A stretch of DNA of 64,000 nucleotides, taken from NCBI GenBank assembly GCA_037179385.1, contig CM074187.1, positions 13,579,450 through 13,643,449 of the forward strand. The letters are read 5' to 3'. The translations under genes and the position numbers were made by a program. Below the pieces are notes generated by a model. That model did no database searches, was not told the origin of the DNA, and saw nothing but the letters and a program-made list of their open reading frames with translations. Below are positions 1 through 12,682 of this stretch, in pieces. The DNA is from Holothuria scabra. Its lineage: Eukaryota; Echinodermata; Holothuroidea; Aspidochirotida; Holothuriidae. How positions within the stretch are numbered: position 1 is the first letter of the stretch; every line of letters begins with the position of its first letter.

Positions 1-1640
1 TCAGGGGGAGCGCTTCCTGGCACAGTTGTGATACATTATGCACTTTCTGGTGGGAAATGATGTGGTCCTATAACCCATAGAAAAAAAGGATGATTTAGGC
101 CTAATTTTTACTTAGTCGGAAATTCTCCCTTTATTTTCGTTGTGTCCGGAATGATGAGGCGCATTTGCAAATAGTAATAATAGAAGTGGAGTACCATGAT
201 CTACATGGCTAACACTAAGAATGATACAAAACTGCACTATTTCAAGTGTTTTTATCCAAAATTTTTTACATATCTTCTTCCCCCTCCCAACCACAATCCT
301 CCTCAGGTACTCTAAATTGCCGTCGTACGCCTAATTTACTGTAATTTTGGTTTGCGTGATACATTCATAAATGCCTATTGGAGCGACAGACAAAAAAGGT
401 TGAAACAGGAAATGAGTGATATGTGTGAAAATACCCCAAAAGTCCCCTTCCCTTGTGTCACTTCCCCCCTCCTCTTGTTGCGTAAAGGCTGACAAGACTG
501 ATAGTCATCGATATGATCTTGATAGTACTTTGCAATCTTCCGCAACCGTCGTTCAGCCGTTAGCTTAATTGGCAGGCACTTTCGTGGCTGTACCCTCCCC
601 CTTATATTTTTCGGCTCCTTTGAAGGCATAAGGTGGACGAGGAAGTTCGTCCCTACGCGACCTACACAGTTATCCGGGCGGAGGTTGTGTGGTAAAAAAC
701 GGTGACTGCACCAAAGTATTAGGGGATTATTTAGTTCCTAATCAAATGGTCATAACCATACACTCCTATCTATCACCTATTGACCTCTTTAGTACTCCTA
801 ACAACCGCAGCGGACTAACATCTTCGTCGAACGATGTCGCTACGTGGGGGGGGGGGGGGCGGCGACAGCGTAACAGGGAAGGAGTCAGAGGCGCCATGCG
901 CTATTCCAATTTTTTTAGAGGCAGTGGAGCCATTGAGTGAACTTAGTGAGGGAATTAAAGCAAAATAAAAACTAGAAAGGAAATCTTAGTTCTTTGCTCT
1001 GAGATTTTCCACTTCGAAAAGGAGTTTGAATTTGTAGGGGTATCATGTTACATGTCATTTGTAGTTCATTTAGGGCTACCCAACGTCCCGCCGTTGGTAG
1101 TGGAATTTACCCGGTGAAACTACATATACCCGAACGTGACTTCTTCCCCAGTACTTTCAATGTGGCTTCACACGTTGGCACATAACTTATTGCATAAGAT
1201 CTCATGTGATTACTTTTTGAAGAACCCCCGGATCGACTGCCGTGTTATGGTTATATATATACAATACCATTCGGAGGAGAGTATTAGCTTTACGGTTATG
1301 TCACCTTGCTGGCAATCTTATCATTTGGTTTACATCATAAATAACTTGAAAGATACTTATGACAGGTGAATATGGAAGAGAATTATGTATTTATAGTTCA
1401 ATGCACTATTTTATCCGTTTTACCTGTAACACTGAGATGCAAAGGTTCGAAGCATAATTTACAATTGCAATACACCGCAATGTATCCGGAAGGGGTTAAT
1501 CTCGCTATACTTAGATCTCAATGAATTTCGACGTTCATGAAAAATATTGCAATTGCAGACAGTTTTACAGTGTGGGTTATAATTTAAAGATAACTCATAC
1601 CAAGGAAACCGCTCGGAAGCCTGGTTACGACCAATTTTGT
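1..1640. other. Intergenic, no supported gene
   Basis: A poly-G run sits at about 847-860. A minus-strand reading at 375-629 is lysine/arginine-rich but resembles no family I know and has no supporting splice context. Confidence 0.5.
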
Positions 1641-2230
1641 AAAAACTGACCAAAATGTAACAACTTCTTGCCCAAAATAAAACAACTTGAAGATTCATGG
1701 CATGAGATGGTACGAACAAATCCAAGATGGATGCCATATTTTTTAAAGTGCCTTAACCTAACCGGATCTGACTGGGAGTTCCTGGGAGTTGCACCATTCA
1801 ACTCGTCAAAACGTAATCGACATTTTTTTATCCTTTTTTACTACACGCAAACACCCAATATATAGCCTATATGATCAGATGATATGTGTCCAGTATGTTA
1901 TCAGAAGCTGAATGGTGTCATTCCCAGTCTGATCCGGCCTTTTTGCTAAAGGTAGGTTACTTTAAGATTATGGCGACCATCTTAGATTTTTTCAGTGCCG
2001 CCTTATGTTCACGTTGTATCATTTTGGGCCGAACTTTGTTACATTTTGGATCAACTTTAATATTTGTTACAGTTTGGACCAACTTAAGTATTTGTTATAT
2101 TTTGGACAAAAGTTGTTAAATTTTGGACTGTTTGCAACAGTTGTTACACTTGGCCAGAAAGTGTTGCTATTTTTGACGAAGTTGTTACGTTTTGGTCAAT
2201 TGTTACGAAATGGTTCGTTACAAAGCCTGC
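1640..2230. repeat. Degenerate short-period repeat with inverted copies
   Basis: Variants of GTTACATTTTGGACCAA recur several times from about 2030 to 2225, and inverted forms (GACCAAAATGTAACAAC) lie near 1650-1690. Together they suggest a decayed palindromic element. Confidence 0.45.
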
Positions 2231-2859
2231 CATATTCCAACTTTACTAAGGAGAGATAGAGTCTACCGTATATAACCCAGACGAAGACTCCATCTTATGG
2301 TAGGACTCTCTCCCTGACGAATGAGTCCCCCCTTTTTCCCCAATACTGATCCATGCATTCTCGGCGAAGAATGTTTTTCCAAGCCACACGATAGTAAACT
2401 TGGAAATACACTCGAGTAATGAATGAAGGCTTACATTTATCGATGGTCCAGCTTTAGCCTATATAATTATATACCTGAATTAGTTATGGGCGGGACCCAC
2501 GGACTTCCTATGCCATGGAAAGAGCATACTGCACAGTAGATTGTTGCTACTGTACATGTGAGAAAAAGCTCATCAAGATAGCAGTCTGCTAATGTTTTGT
2601 GTGCAAGTATGAACTTGCTCAACTCAATTCCCAGATTTTGCAAAAAAGATAAAATATTTTTGAAATTTGGCATAGCAAGGTCAAAATCACCTCACTTATT
2701 GCAGGAATATGATATTTTTTCCCATTTAAGTTTAACTTTTGTTTAAATTATAACAGAGTCTTCGTCAAATCAGACGATTTATAGCTTCACGGCTGCAATC
2801 TTGGTGTGCCTTTCTTGTCCCAGTCGGTGGCGACAATCTACGGAAAGCACGTACACGTA
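2230..2859. other. Intergenic, nothing recognised
   Basis: AT-rich sequence between two repeats with no coding or RNA signal that I can support. Confidence 0.4.
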
Positions 2860-4204
2860 CACTGTTAAAAAATTTCTCTGTAAATTTACATAATTTTTAT
2901 GGCAAATTTTTTTCCAACCAAATAATGTTTTTTTTACAGCCAGACTGTAATCATGAAAAAACATTAAGGGTTTGTTTTTTCTTTACAGTTTTTGCATGTA
3001 AATTAGTTTACAAAAGTCTACTGTAAAATCGAATTACAGAATTGTTCTGTTTTGTTTACCTTAATTTTATGTGAATTTACAGCCTACTGTTTTCATTCCC
3101 GACGTTTTAATATTTATTATAATATCGCTTTTTTACCTTTCATATGTTATTACGTAACATACACTTCATCATTACGTAGATCAGGTATTTGCTTATCGAC
3201 GTAATGTGTCGTTACGAAGTTGTTTTCAATCAAAACACATTGAGGATGCTTTGTTGTAATATTGTTGTCAAGTAAACTGCTTTCTCTAGGAACTTTGTAA
3301 TTGGAAAGTCACATTTTTTGTACAATATAATAATTGTTTTTAAAATAAATATGACAAAGAATGCAAATACATTGATTGCAAACATTTCCAGACAAGGTAA
3401 ACAATAAGTTTATCACTTCCTGATTAAAAAACGCCAAAGAAGATATTATTCAAAGCAACAGCAATCCTTTTGTTAGGAAAATGCCTACAAAATAAGCTCC
3501 ACCCATTTATGCAAAATGAGATTTACGTCATAAAGTGGTAAATTTACAGACTCTTTCAAGTAAATTTGTGAAACGTTTTTAATTCGCTCCGATCAAGTGC
3601 ATGAGCGCCTGTGGCGATGAGTTGACATCAGTATACCAATTGTAAGTGCTCTGAAATTAGGGCCTTACAATTTCTTTTTACTTAAAAATGTGTGACAAAA
3701 CACCAGTTGTATGATATTTATAACTAAGAACGTAATAACTAGGTATGCTTTTATAATAAATGTAAGTTAATTTTCAAATAGGGCCATAAATTTGCCAAAA
3801 TTTTTTTTTTAAACTGAAACTTCGCAGAACGATGCATGTTATATATTGAAAATTTTCTGGCTGTTTCTTATTTGTTTGTTTGGGCTTATTTTTGTTTCTT
3901 TTTCAGCTTAAAAACAAAATGAATGTTTGTTAAATGACAGTATTTTTATGTGAAATCAGAAAAATACAAAATACTGTTAAAATTTCTGTAAATTTACAGA
4001 AAAAGTTTTACAAAGCAGTAAAATTTGGTAAAAAAAGCATACAGAAATGGTTTTTCAAATAAACAGAAAATACATCTTAAACAACCTCTTTTTATTGTAG
4101 CAATACAAAGTGTCTGTAAAGATACAGAAAATCTCTATTAAAAGTAAAATACAAAAAGTTTAAGTTAAAAAAAGTCTGTAAATTTACAGAAATTTTTAAC
4201 AGTG
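2860..4204. mobile_element. Non-autonomous DNA transposon, ~1.35 kb, TA-flanked
   Basis: The ends form inverted repeats of about 30 bp: CACTGTTAAAAAATTTCT at the left, and the complement of AAATTTTTAACAGTG at the right. TA lies immediately outside both ends (2858-2859 and 4205-4206). The interior is rich in CTGTAAATTTACAG palindromes and has no transposase reading frame. Confidence 0.75.
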
Positions 4205-4206
4205 TA

Positions 4207-6495
4207 ACATGCTCTGTCCATGTATATAAGTCCGTGGTAGGGCCACTAAACTGTCGCGAGGGTTAAAACGGACACGCAAAACAATTAATACACGTGCATG
4301 CCCTTCACGGGCATAACCGAAGTATTTAAAAACGGGCCCTACTGCCATTATGAAGTTGATGCTCAGCATTGGCAATGGAATAGGGAAAACAAATAGTGAA
4401 GCACGGAATTTCAAAACGAAGACTGTTTAGGTTTAAGGTCAAAGGTGTAACATTCACGACAATCTTACAGACAATGTTTTGCCGGCTACACAGCATCAAT
4501 CCGCCAATGTCACTCGCAGTAGTACAAGGTACATATCAAGAAAATTCTTTGAAGAAATGCTATGAACTATGAATGATGTTATTTATAAGTATGAATAGAC
4601 TCAAAGCAGCCAAAGATATACAACCATGATCATAACATAAGCCACCTCACATTTTTTTTTCTTTCTATACGTCAAATCTCACCCTCTTTAACGAATGGAG
4701 ATCTTAACAAAATGACGTACCGGAGAGCTATAGATTGACCTACTCAAACTTTGTTAACAACGAAATGACGTTACCTAAAGTTACCCATTTCTAGCGCAAC
4801 TCGAAATTACGCGATGCCAAATCGTGATAGTTTGTGGACAACGGTGAACTAATCACGATGGAGTTAAAGTCATTTTATTGTAGACGAGATGGGTCACATG
4901 CAGCCTCTCAACAGCTCAAGCTCAATATTGTTGAGACCATTGAAGTTTGACTACCGTGGAGGTGTAGTATCATTATGATGGGACATAGATGCGAACCAGA
5001 CTGCCAGAAATCACAAAAGTCGTAAACATGATGCCTCAAACCAGCGTAACGTTAAGCGATTTAATAGCAATAGTCTTACCACACGTAAAGTTACATCGCC
5101 TTGAATTATCGGTAGTATAATTCTGCCTTAGTGCAGGCTCGAAATTCATCCCCGATTATCGAAATTGAAATTTTGCCGGCCTCGAAAAAATGTTTATTTC
5201 AAGAAGTGAAACTTTAGCATGAAGATGAAGTTCTCGAAACTACCGTTTTATGTATTTAATGCAGTTTATGTAATTTAAGGACCCTCGGAGTCAAATGTCA
5301 AGAGAAAAAACCCTGGAATCTTAGAGACATGAAATATATGTATTATAATGTAGGCCTATTCATAAAGTTCTATCTTGCTACAATCGACAGTTGCTGCTTG
5401 CAGCATTTCACGAAATCACTAAGCACCGGACAAAACGTTAATAAAACACAGTTACAGTTTTGTTTTTGGCAAGGAAACTCAAGACGAGGTGCTTGCTTGG
5501 TGTATTCCGCAAAGAAAACATTGAACAGATATGAAACATCGTGGGTAAATTACAAATATAACATCGAGAGCAGATGGTCAAAACATAGATATCGCTGTCC
5601 TGACAACGCATCAAGATTACGTGACTAAACTATTAAATGATAATTTTGCGGCAAAATTCTGTCAAAAACTCATTCACAATACCTCGATCTTTGCAACCTT
5701 GCTGAAAATGCTCTCCGGGGTAAAGAAACGTGTTTTGTAGCATTACAACTTAAGATATGACAATAGTTCATAGCCTGATCCATTTGGTTAAAACCAGATT
5801 ATTGGTTTATAAACCCAAGGGAAACATTTATGTTTCATGCATGGAGGCGACAAAGATAACAATTTCCAAAGTTGCATGAAAACGAGCAGTTATCATGTGT
5901 AAAGTAATCGTCTCTCGAATGTAAGCATAAAGGCCTATACTCTGTACTCCATACACTCCTTCTCAACTTACTAAGCTTCTTTAGGAAGCCAGGTGTTTTG
6001 TTTCAAAAGTGAGCGTGTGGCTCCATAGGTCTTTTTCTAGAGAGGTAAAGGTATGAATGTCATAAAAAAAATCAGGGAACTCAGACAAGGTTTATGACTT
6101 GGGAAATATGTCTGACTACACTAAACACATAATTCGCTTTCAAAACAGTATTGTTGGTACAGGGTTTGTTCCACGCGGCTTTCCATACTTTGACTGCAGT
6201 GCAAAGTCTGGTCTTTACCGTTTTTTCTCCCTAAAGTTCAAAACAGAGGGCGGGCTTTCAAGTTGGTTATTTTGCAAGGGAATTGCTTCAGTATGAAAAT
6301 TTCTAAAGGTTATAGAGGGCGTCCTCAAAGGAGAATAGCAAATGCTGTAGCCTACAAACTCGTATTAGGGTCTTGACCATCACTATGTTAGTCCAGATGC
6401 TTCCGCCACTGTATACTGGATAAAAACCGGTATCAACTTGAAATTCATAATTCACCTGTTGTTTGCATTGGAAAACAGTAGAATGTTACCGTAAA
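4207..6495. other. Intergenic with a SINE-family fragment near 4320-4405
   Basis: The fragment has GATGCTCAGCATTGGCAATG followed by GAATAGGGAAAACAA, shared with other copies in this window. The remainder is AT-rich with no supported gene. Confidence 0.45.
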
Positions 6496-8223
6496 CAGGG
6501 GCGTAACCAGCGGGGGGCAGGGGGGCAAACTGCCCCCCCCCCCGACACAAAAAAATGGGAAGGGAAGAAAAAAACGGGAAGGGAAGAAAGGGGAGGAAAG
6601 AAAGGAAAAAAGAGGAAAAAGGGGGGACGGAAAGGAAAGAAAGGCAGAAGAAAAAAGGAAAACGGAAAAGAAGGGGAAAGGAAAGAAAAGGGAAAGGAAA
6701 AATGAGAAATGAAAGAAATTGGGTCAACTATAACATCAAAAGCAAGACTGATCTGCATTCATGGAACACTGTTTTTGTCAATAAATGAACATTCATTTAG
6801 AAAAATATATGAACATTCATTTAGTCGCCTAGTAAAGTTAACAAAATGATATCTGAGGTTCACTTTATCGAAGGAAAGACTTTCCTCTCTTGCTCTTTGC
6901 CAGACAGTCCAAAGGACTTTAGAAAAGCAATCATTCTCAGATTTGCCACCAATATTTGAAGGAAGTGCAGATTCTTCAGTAATCCCCCAACTCTTTAAAC
7001 TTCCTCACAGAAAACCCAGAATTCAAAGCTTTCTGCAGTATAAGCTCAATGTCATCAAATTATTGTTTCAAAAGGGCAGAAATTTCGACGCGCGCCGCAA
7101 TACATCCCTTATACATTTGCAATAAAAATCGGAAAATTTAGCTACTACTTACAAGCCCGAGACATGCCATTTCCGGCTGTCTGAGGGGTCGCGATTTTTA
7201 AAAATTTTCTGTACGCTCTGCACCAACTGAAGAAATTCTTTCTAGCACGACTTCATACTCTAGGCAGGGCAACTACTGGCCTTCCGTAATCAAATGATCT
7301 CATACACAGCTGTCATCAGATTCAACCCTGTCAGTTGTGCAGTCTTTCCATGGATTCTTTGGTTATTGGAGTGTCAAAATGTTATCAGTGTTGAATGTTG
7401 CCGAGCAGTGGCGTAGCTACAAGAGGCAGGGGCGATTGCGCCCTTGCTCGAAAAAGTGAAAATTCGAGAATTTGCCATTTGAGACACCAGTCAAACGCAG
7501 TGCGGTTTTCCCAAGTTTTCCCCCATACAATTCCGAATTCTTCTTTAGAAAAGTTCCATATTTGAAATTATAAGTTTTAAAAAGGCAAAACTTTCTGCGC
7601 GCTTGGCGCGCCTCAAATTGCAAGCCTTAAAGCTGTAAGTGATCGCTCATAAAGCAGTCAGTGGATAATTTGTCCTAGCCACTACAGTGCAGTATCCGTA
7701 AACTTTTCTTCAATATAGGCTTTCCTTTTTGTCTAAAAAGGCAACAACGACGAGTCTTTTAATGTCGCCCAGAAGCCTTAATCCGCATTCCTTAGATAAC
7801 ACGATAGGAAACGCAGATTCTATGATGCTCCCCCAAATATGCAAATTTCCTTACAGGAAACCCTGAATCTAATCTATTTTCTGCAAAACAATTAGCTCCA
7901 TATTTACATATGTGGAAAAGGACCCAAATTTCCAAGGTAGTACTTCCATGCTTATACAGTAGTGTTCACACTTAAAAAAAAATCAGATTGATTTTTTTAA
8001 AAAAGTTGTCCCTTCTCGCAGGGAAACCAAAAAAAGTTAGCATAAAAATGTACCTTTTGGTCAATGGGGTAGGGTGAGTTGCATAGTCCAAAATCCCCCC
8101 CCCCCCCTCAAAACTTTCGCTAAGGCCCAAAGACACCCACAAACTAACACATCTCAACTAGTACAAAATCGGGTAACCTCTATGCTATTGCCCCCCGGAC
8201 AGTCAGGTCTGGTTACGCCACTG
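6496..8223. mobile_element. Decayed hAT-type DNA transposon, 1.73 kb
   Basis: Ends are CAGGGGCGTAACC and the complement of GGTTACGCCACTG (12 of 13 match). Flanking 8-bp sequences ACCGTAAA (6488-6495) and TCCGTAAA (8224-8231) match at 7 of 8, the target-site signature of hAT elements. No transposase frame survives. A related end (CAGTGGCGTAGCTAC at 7406) suggests a nested relative. Confidence 0.7.
6549..6715 (+). repeat. Polypurine tract, ~165 bp
   Basis: Almost uninterrupted A/G on the plus strand, built from GGGAA and GAAAGG variants with a few C and T interruptions. It lies inside the hAT-type element. Confidence 0.9.
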
Positions 8224-9527
8224 TCCGTAAATGAAGTTTTTTACTTCTATGTTCCTTTTTGACCACCGTTTGTTGTAATGCTGAAGTAATTTATTACGTT
8301 TCACCCTTAGTTAAGTTTAATCAACGTTATGTATTTATATACTTTGGAGTATTACTGAACTCGCACGTGTGTATGACTACAGATATACGCAGGCGTCATG
8401 TCAGGCTTTAAATCATTCTGTCTTTGTCAACGAAACTTAAAGCATGCAAAGAATAGGGGGACGCTATTGCTTGCACTTTTAGTTCGCGTCACATTCATAT
8501 TCTACCTTTTTAACGGAATCAATGCGTTTTCCTATAAACTCTGTCTATCAATGTGACCCCACTAAATAATTAGAAGGAGATCCTTTGTGAAACCCATATC
8601 GATTCCATACACCAAAATTGAAAAAAAAAAACTATTGGGGCTGAATGACAGCAAGACTATCTAAGCGGTGCGCTATCATCAGTTGGGGCGGTGGCCAGAA
8701 ACAGCGCTTCCCAAGTGTCCTAAGCTGTAGGTACCCAGTTCTTGAAGATGCACTTTGCAAATGTTGGGGAAGGGGCTGAACAAATTTTTAGCCTCCAATT
8801 TTTTTCATGGGTGAGCCCCAAGCGGCCCGGTTTCGCCGTCACTGCTGTATACCCAATATATGACCAAAGGGTTTGGTTTGGCCTTGAGAGGGCACCATTT
8901 CCCGATTTTATGGAATCCTGTAAAGACTCAACATTTTGCCGTTGGACACTTGAGCTGGTTGCCGTATGGACATCCCGTATCGTTCCCCACACACTGCGCA
9001 TCTGATTGGCCCCGCAAAAGACTGATATGTAAGGAAAATGTTAGTGCAACATTTTTGCGGGTATGCGAGAGTTTTATGGGTGGGGTAAGTGGCAAAATCC
9101 CGGTGGGGTAAAAAAAAATGAGTCAGGTTAGGTTTACTTTGTTTTTGCAAAAGGGGTCCAGGGACATTCTAAGGTACCGTGATGGATTCCATGGTGCGGC
9201 GAGGAGACCTTAGTGTAAGTCGAAGGGGGAAACCAGCCCTGAAACTATGCGTAAATACCAACCGCTTCCGTAAACAGTGGTTACGGTTCCTGCAACTGAA
9301 CTTCTAGTTTCACTTTCAGGTGAGCAAGTAGACATGACACCTGTAGTTGTTTCTTCTGAAATAGTCACAAGCAAACGGATTTTCATAAGTTCATATACCC
9401 GGTACTTATGCATGCCTGATAGTCTTATTACGCCAAAAAGGACTCGAATTTCTTTAGGCGAACCGAATTCAACATCTGGATTTCGGACAAAGATTACCCC
9501 CCAGAGAAGCTAACACCGTTCTTATTA
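8224..9527. other. Intergenic; one copy of a short GC-rich repeat
   Basis: At 8652-8694 there is a diverged copy of the GCGGAGCGCCACCA / TTGGCGCGGAG unit found at 11.5-12.1 and 16.4 kb. No gene is supported. Confidence 0.45.
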
Positions 9528-9858
9528 AAGGCCTGTATACACGAGCAACATTTGCAAAACATTCCCAAAACCTTTCCAAAACATCCACTGTGCAACAAAT
9601 CCAAAACAAGCTGTTTTCGGTTTGTTGCACAGTGTAGACAGGGTATACCGCATGTTTTGAAAATGTTTTGGAAATGTTGCAAAAGAAATATCCTGTCAAT
9701 TCTTTTCAAAACATTCTCAAAACATTTTCAAAATGTTTTCAAACTGTTTTTACTCTGTCTACACTGTGCAACAAACCGAAAACAAGCATATTTTGGGTTT
9801 GTTGCAGGTGAAGTGTTTTGAGAATGCTTTACAAATGTTGCTCGTGTATACAGGCCTT
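9528..9858. mobile_element. Hairpin MITE, copy 1 of a tandem pair
   Basis: It starts AAGGCCTGTATACACGAGCA and ends with the reverse complement of the same sequence; the interior also folds back through repeated AAAACATTTCCAAAACAT-type stretches. TA precedes the left end. Confidence 0.8.
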
Positions 9859-10178
9859 AAGGCCTGTATACACGAGCAATATTTGCAAAACATTCCCAAA
9901 ACATTTCCAAAACATCCACTGGCAACAAATCCAAAACATGCTTGTTTTCGGTTTGTGGCACAGTGTAGACAGGGTATACAGCATGTTTTGAAAATGTTTT
10001 GGAAATGTTGCAAAATAAATGTCCTGTCAATTCTTTTCAAAACATTCTCAAAACATTTTCAAATTGTTTATCCTGTGTCTACACTGTGCAACAAACCGAA
10101 AACAAGGATATTTTGGGTTTGTTGCAGATGAAGTGTTTTGAGAATGTTTTACAAATGTTGCTCGTGTATACAGGCCTT
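9859..10178. mobile_element. Hairpin MITE, copy 2 of a tandem pair
   Basis: A second, similar unit of 320 bp joined to copy 1 end to end (GGCCTT|AAGGCC) with no bases between. TA follows the right end at 10179-10180, so the pair as a whole is TA-flanked. Confidence 0.8.
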
Positions 10179-11460
10179 TAGTTTATTAGAACCTCCTATA
10201 CAGTTTCCAACTTCACATGTCTGACTCTCGTGATATTACAATTTTTGGATATTTAAGCATTTCTTCATGCAAACGAGTGACTTGTCCTGGGCGGGTCATG
10301 CCGAAGACTTTAAATCGGAACCTACTGCCATTTTGCTTGGTGTGCAGCATAAACAATGGAGTAGGGAAACAAGCCAGTGAGCCACAACTGAAAAAAGGCC
10401 TTGGTCACCTAACATAACCTTCTTCATGCAAACTCGTTCTAAGACTTAAAGTCACTGCACAAATATGGTGCAGAATTAAAATTGTAAAAAATTGTAAAAC
10501 GATTACTTTGATCGCCTTTTCAAAATCTACCACTTGTACAGCACAAACTTACCCACGCACAGCAATTATCGTAAGCTACGAGAATTGATTCGTAAGTGTA
10601 AATATGTAAATTTGCGAATGTGTTGTTTGTTGAGGAGAGTCAGTCTCATCCCTCACGAACCAAGTATTTGTATTCATCAACCAATCGGACCAAACCCCGA
10701 CGAAATGGGTTGTGGAGCATTTTTGACAGTTTTTAATCTCTAATTTTACTATTTAAATCGGGAACGATGGTGATAATTTGGTAGCAATCTTTACTACGGT
10801 ATAGTTGTCATATTAAGTAGAAGTCAGGGTGAGTTAAGCAAAATGACTTCCTCCGCCCCTCGGGGTATCATTTAAATGAAATACAATTATGTATATTGCC
10901 ATTGGGTTGTTTGAACAACATATTCTAAGACGTCAAACAAGAAAGTTCAGCAGTGAAATAAGTACCGCAGGCATTCCACCTTACACTAAAAAGAACAGGA
11001 ATCTGAAATACAGCATATTCATAAACCTTCTTCAAATCACTATTTCATTTCAATTTCGTAGAAAAAATGATGGTACTTACACGTCAAAGCTATATAAGAG
11101 GCCTTTGCAATTATTTAGATTACCAGCAATATGTTAGCTTACTGAGATATGTTTTATGCTGACTCTCCGCATTACCCTGCTTTAGTATGGTACTATGAAA
11201 GGAGATATCACAATTGTGGTACTATCCATAACATCCATAAAAAATATAGCATGAATATAAGTTTAAGGAACGGAGTATAGCACACGATAATTAACACGAA
11301 AAGGGCGGTTTCAACCTTAGAGGAGTTCCTATACAGTGATCTCTCTTTAAAAAGAGTGATCTTTGCAGGCACTTTTGAAAGAGTGAGTTTTCACTTCATG
11401 ATTTTAATCTTCTTTGAGTGAATTCGGCGATTCTTGGAGGGAGTTAAAACTCTAATGGAG
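10179..11460. other. Intergenic with SINE-family fragment at ~10290-10420
   Basis: The fragment includes CAATGGAGTAGGGAAACAAG and CCAGTGAGCCACAACTG. The rest shows no supported gene. Confidence 0.5.
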
Positions 11461-11543
11461 CAGTGGCGTAGCTAGGATTTTTTCGTGGAGTGGGGGTGGC
11501 TATGGGAGGCGGGATACTTTTGTAGGCTGGGGGCTGGAGTTTA

Positions 11544-12098
11544 CTATCAAAGCGTAGCGCCACCATCAGTTGGCGCGGAGGATATATAAGGAAATTTTGG
11601 ATTTAAACACCTCCCCGATGGATGGAAATGGCATCCGCCAGATTTAAATGTCTTTAATTCTGATGAGAAAAATTTGTGATTTTTCTCAGATTCAAACACA
11701 CTTTTGAGACACTGACTAGCTCAGTTCATTACTCCACTGGACTATGTATCCTAGGATTGCAAATTCGAAATCCTGCTGTATGTTGCAAGCAGCTGATCCA
11801 ATGCACGCCTGGGTAAGGTATTCCCATAGGAGGGGAGCATTTCAGTTTGGGGACAGGTTTTTCCCGAAATATGTTATTCTGCCCGTAAGACAGTCAAAGC
11901 GGAGCGTCACCATTAGTTGGCGCGAAGCTTACAGAAAAATTTATTTTTAATATTCGACCCTCAGGCCGTTTAAAATGGCAGTTCTCAGGCTTATAGGGGA
12001 TCAAAGCAGTCGCTATTTCGAGTTTTGTCCACTTGAAACTAAATTCTGCTATAGGAAGACTATCTACGTGGAGTGCCACCACTGGTTGACGCGGAGTG
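11544..12098 (+). repeat. Three copies of a GC-rich hairpin-forming unit
   Basis: Units at 11544-11580, 11887-11928 and 12056-12098 follow the pattern AAAGCGGAGCGCCACCAT, CAGTTGGCGCGGAG. GCGCCA and TGGCGC can pair within a unit. Confidence 0.65.
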
Positions 12099-12609
12099 AA
12101 CAGAAAATTTTGAAAAATCGGACCCCTGTGACAGTCGAAAATGACATTTCCCATGATTATAGGGGGATCTAAGCAGTCTCTATTTGATCAGAAAATTACC
12201 AGATAAAATGTATCAATACCAATCGATGAAATGGTCCCTCATATTTTCTGGGGAAAACTAAAAGCGGAATTGAAAACATGCTAATGAATTTTACTGCATT
12301 GCGATTCTTGGCTAAATTCAATATATATTGATAAAGTGCGTGACTGCCCCAACTTCCAACTATATGTGATTTTACATTTGAAAAAATGTAATATACAAGG
12401 TGTGTTTAAATGAATTTTCAAGCAGACTTATGGGAAGACATTCTCACACAGCATTTTCTAATGTATTGAAAAACAAATTACCCGATTTTGATAACCTTTT
12501 CCCGTAAGTTTGGCTCTAGAGGAGGATAGATGGCAAACTTTTGTGTGCTGCACCTTAACACCCTCCTGTCTGTCCGTTGAATTAATTTGGCAATTAAAAA
12601 CGTCCAAGT

Positions 12610-12682
12610 AAATTGCCAAAAATGGTCAAATATTCGGGCGAAGGTTAACTTCGCCCCAATATTTGACCATTTTTGGCAATTT
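12610..12682. repeat. Near-perfect palindrome, 34-bp arms
   Basis: Left arm 12610-12643 and right arm 12649-12682 are inverted copies with one mismatch and a 5-base centre. The arms contain AAATTGCCAAAAATGG. Confidence 0.9.

Noticed and set aside
375..629. Basic 84-residue minus-strand reading
   Set aside because: No family resemblance, no splice context and no neighbouring coding signal; left as unassigned.
6452..6788. Phe/Ser/Pro-rich and Lys/Glu/Gly-rich open frames
   Set aside because: They are translations of the polypurine tract, not genes.
9494..10181. Several overlapping open frames on both strands
   Set aside because: They lie wholly within the hairpin MITE pair and mirror each other because of the inverted repeats.
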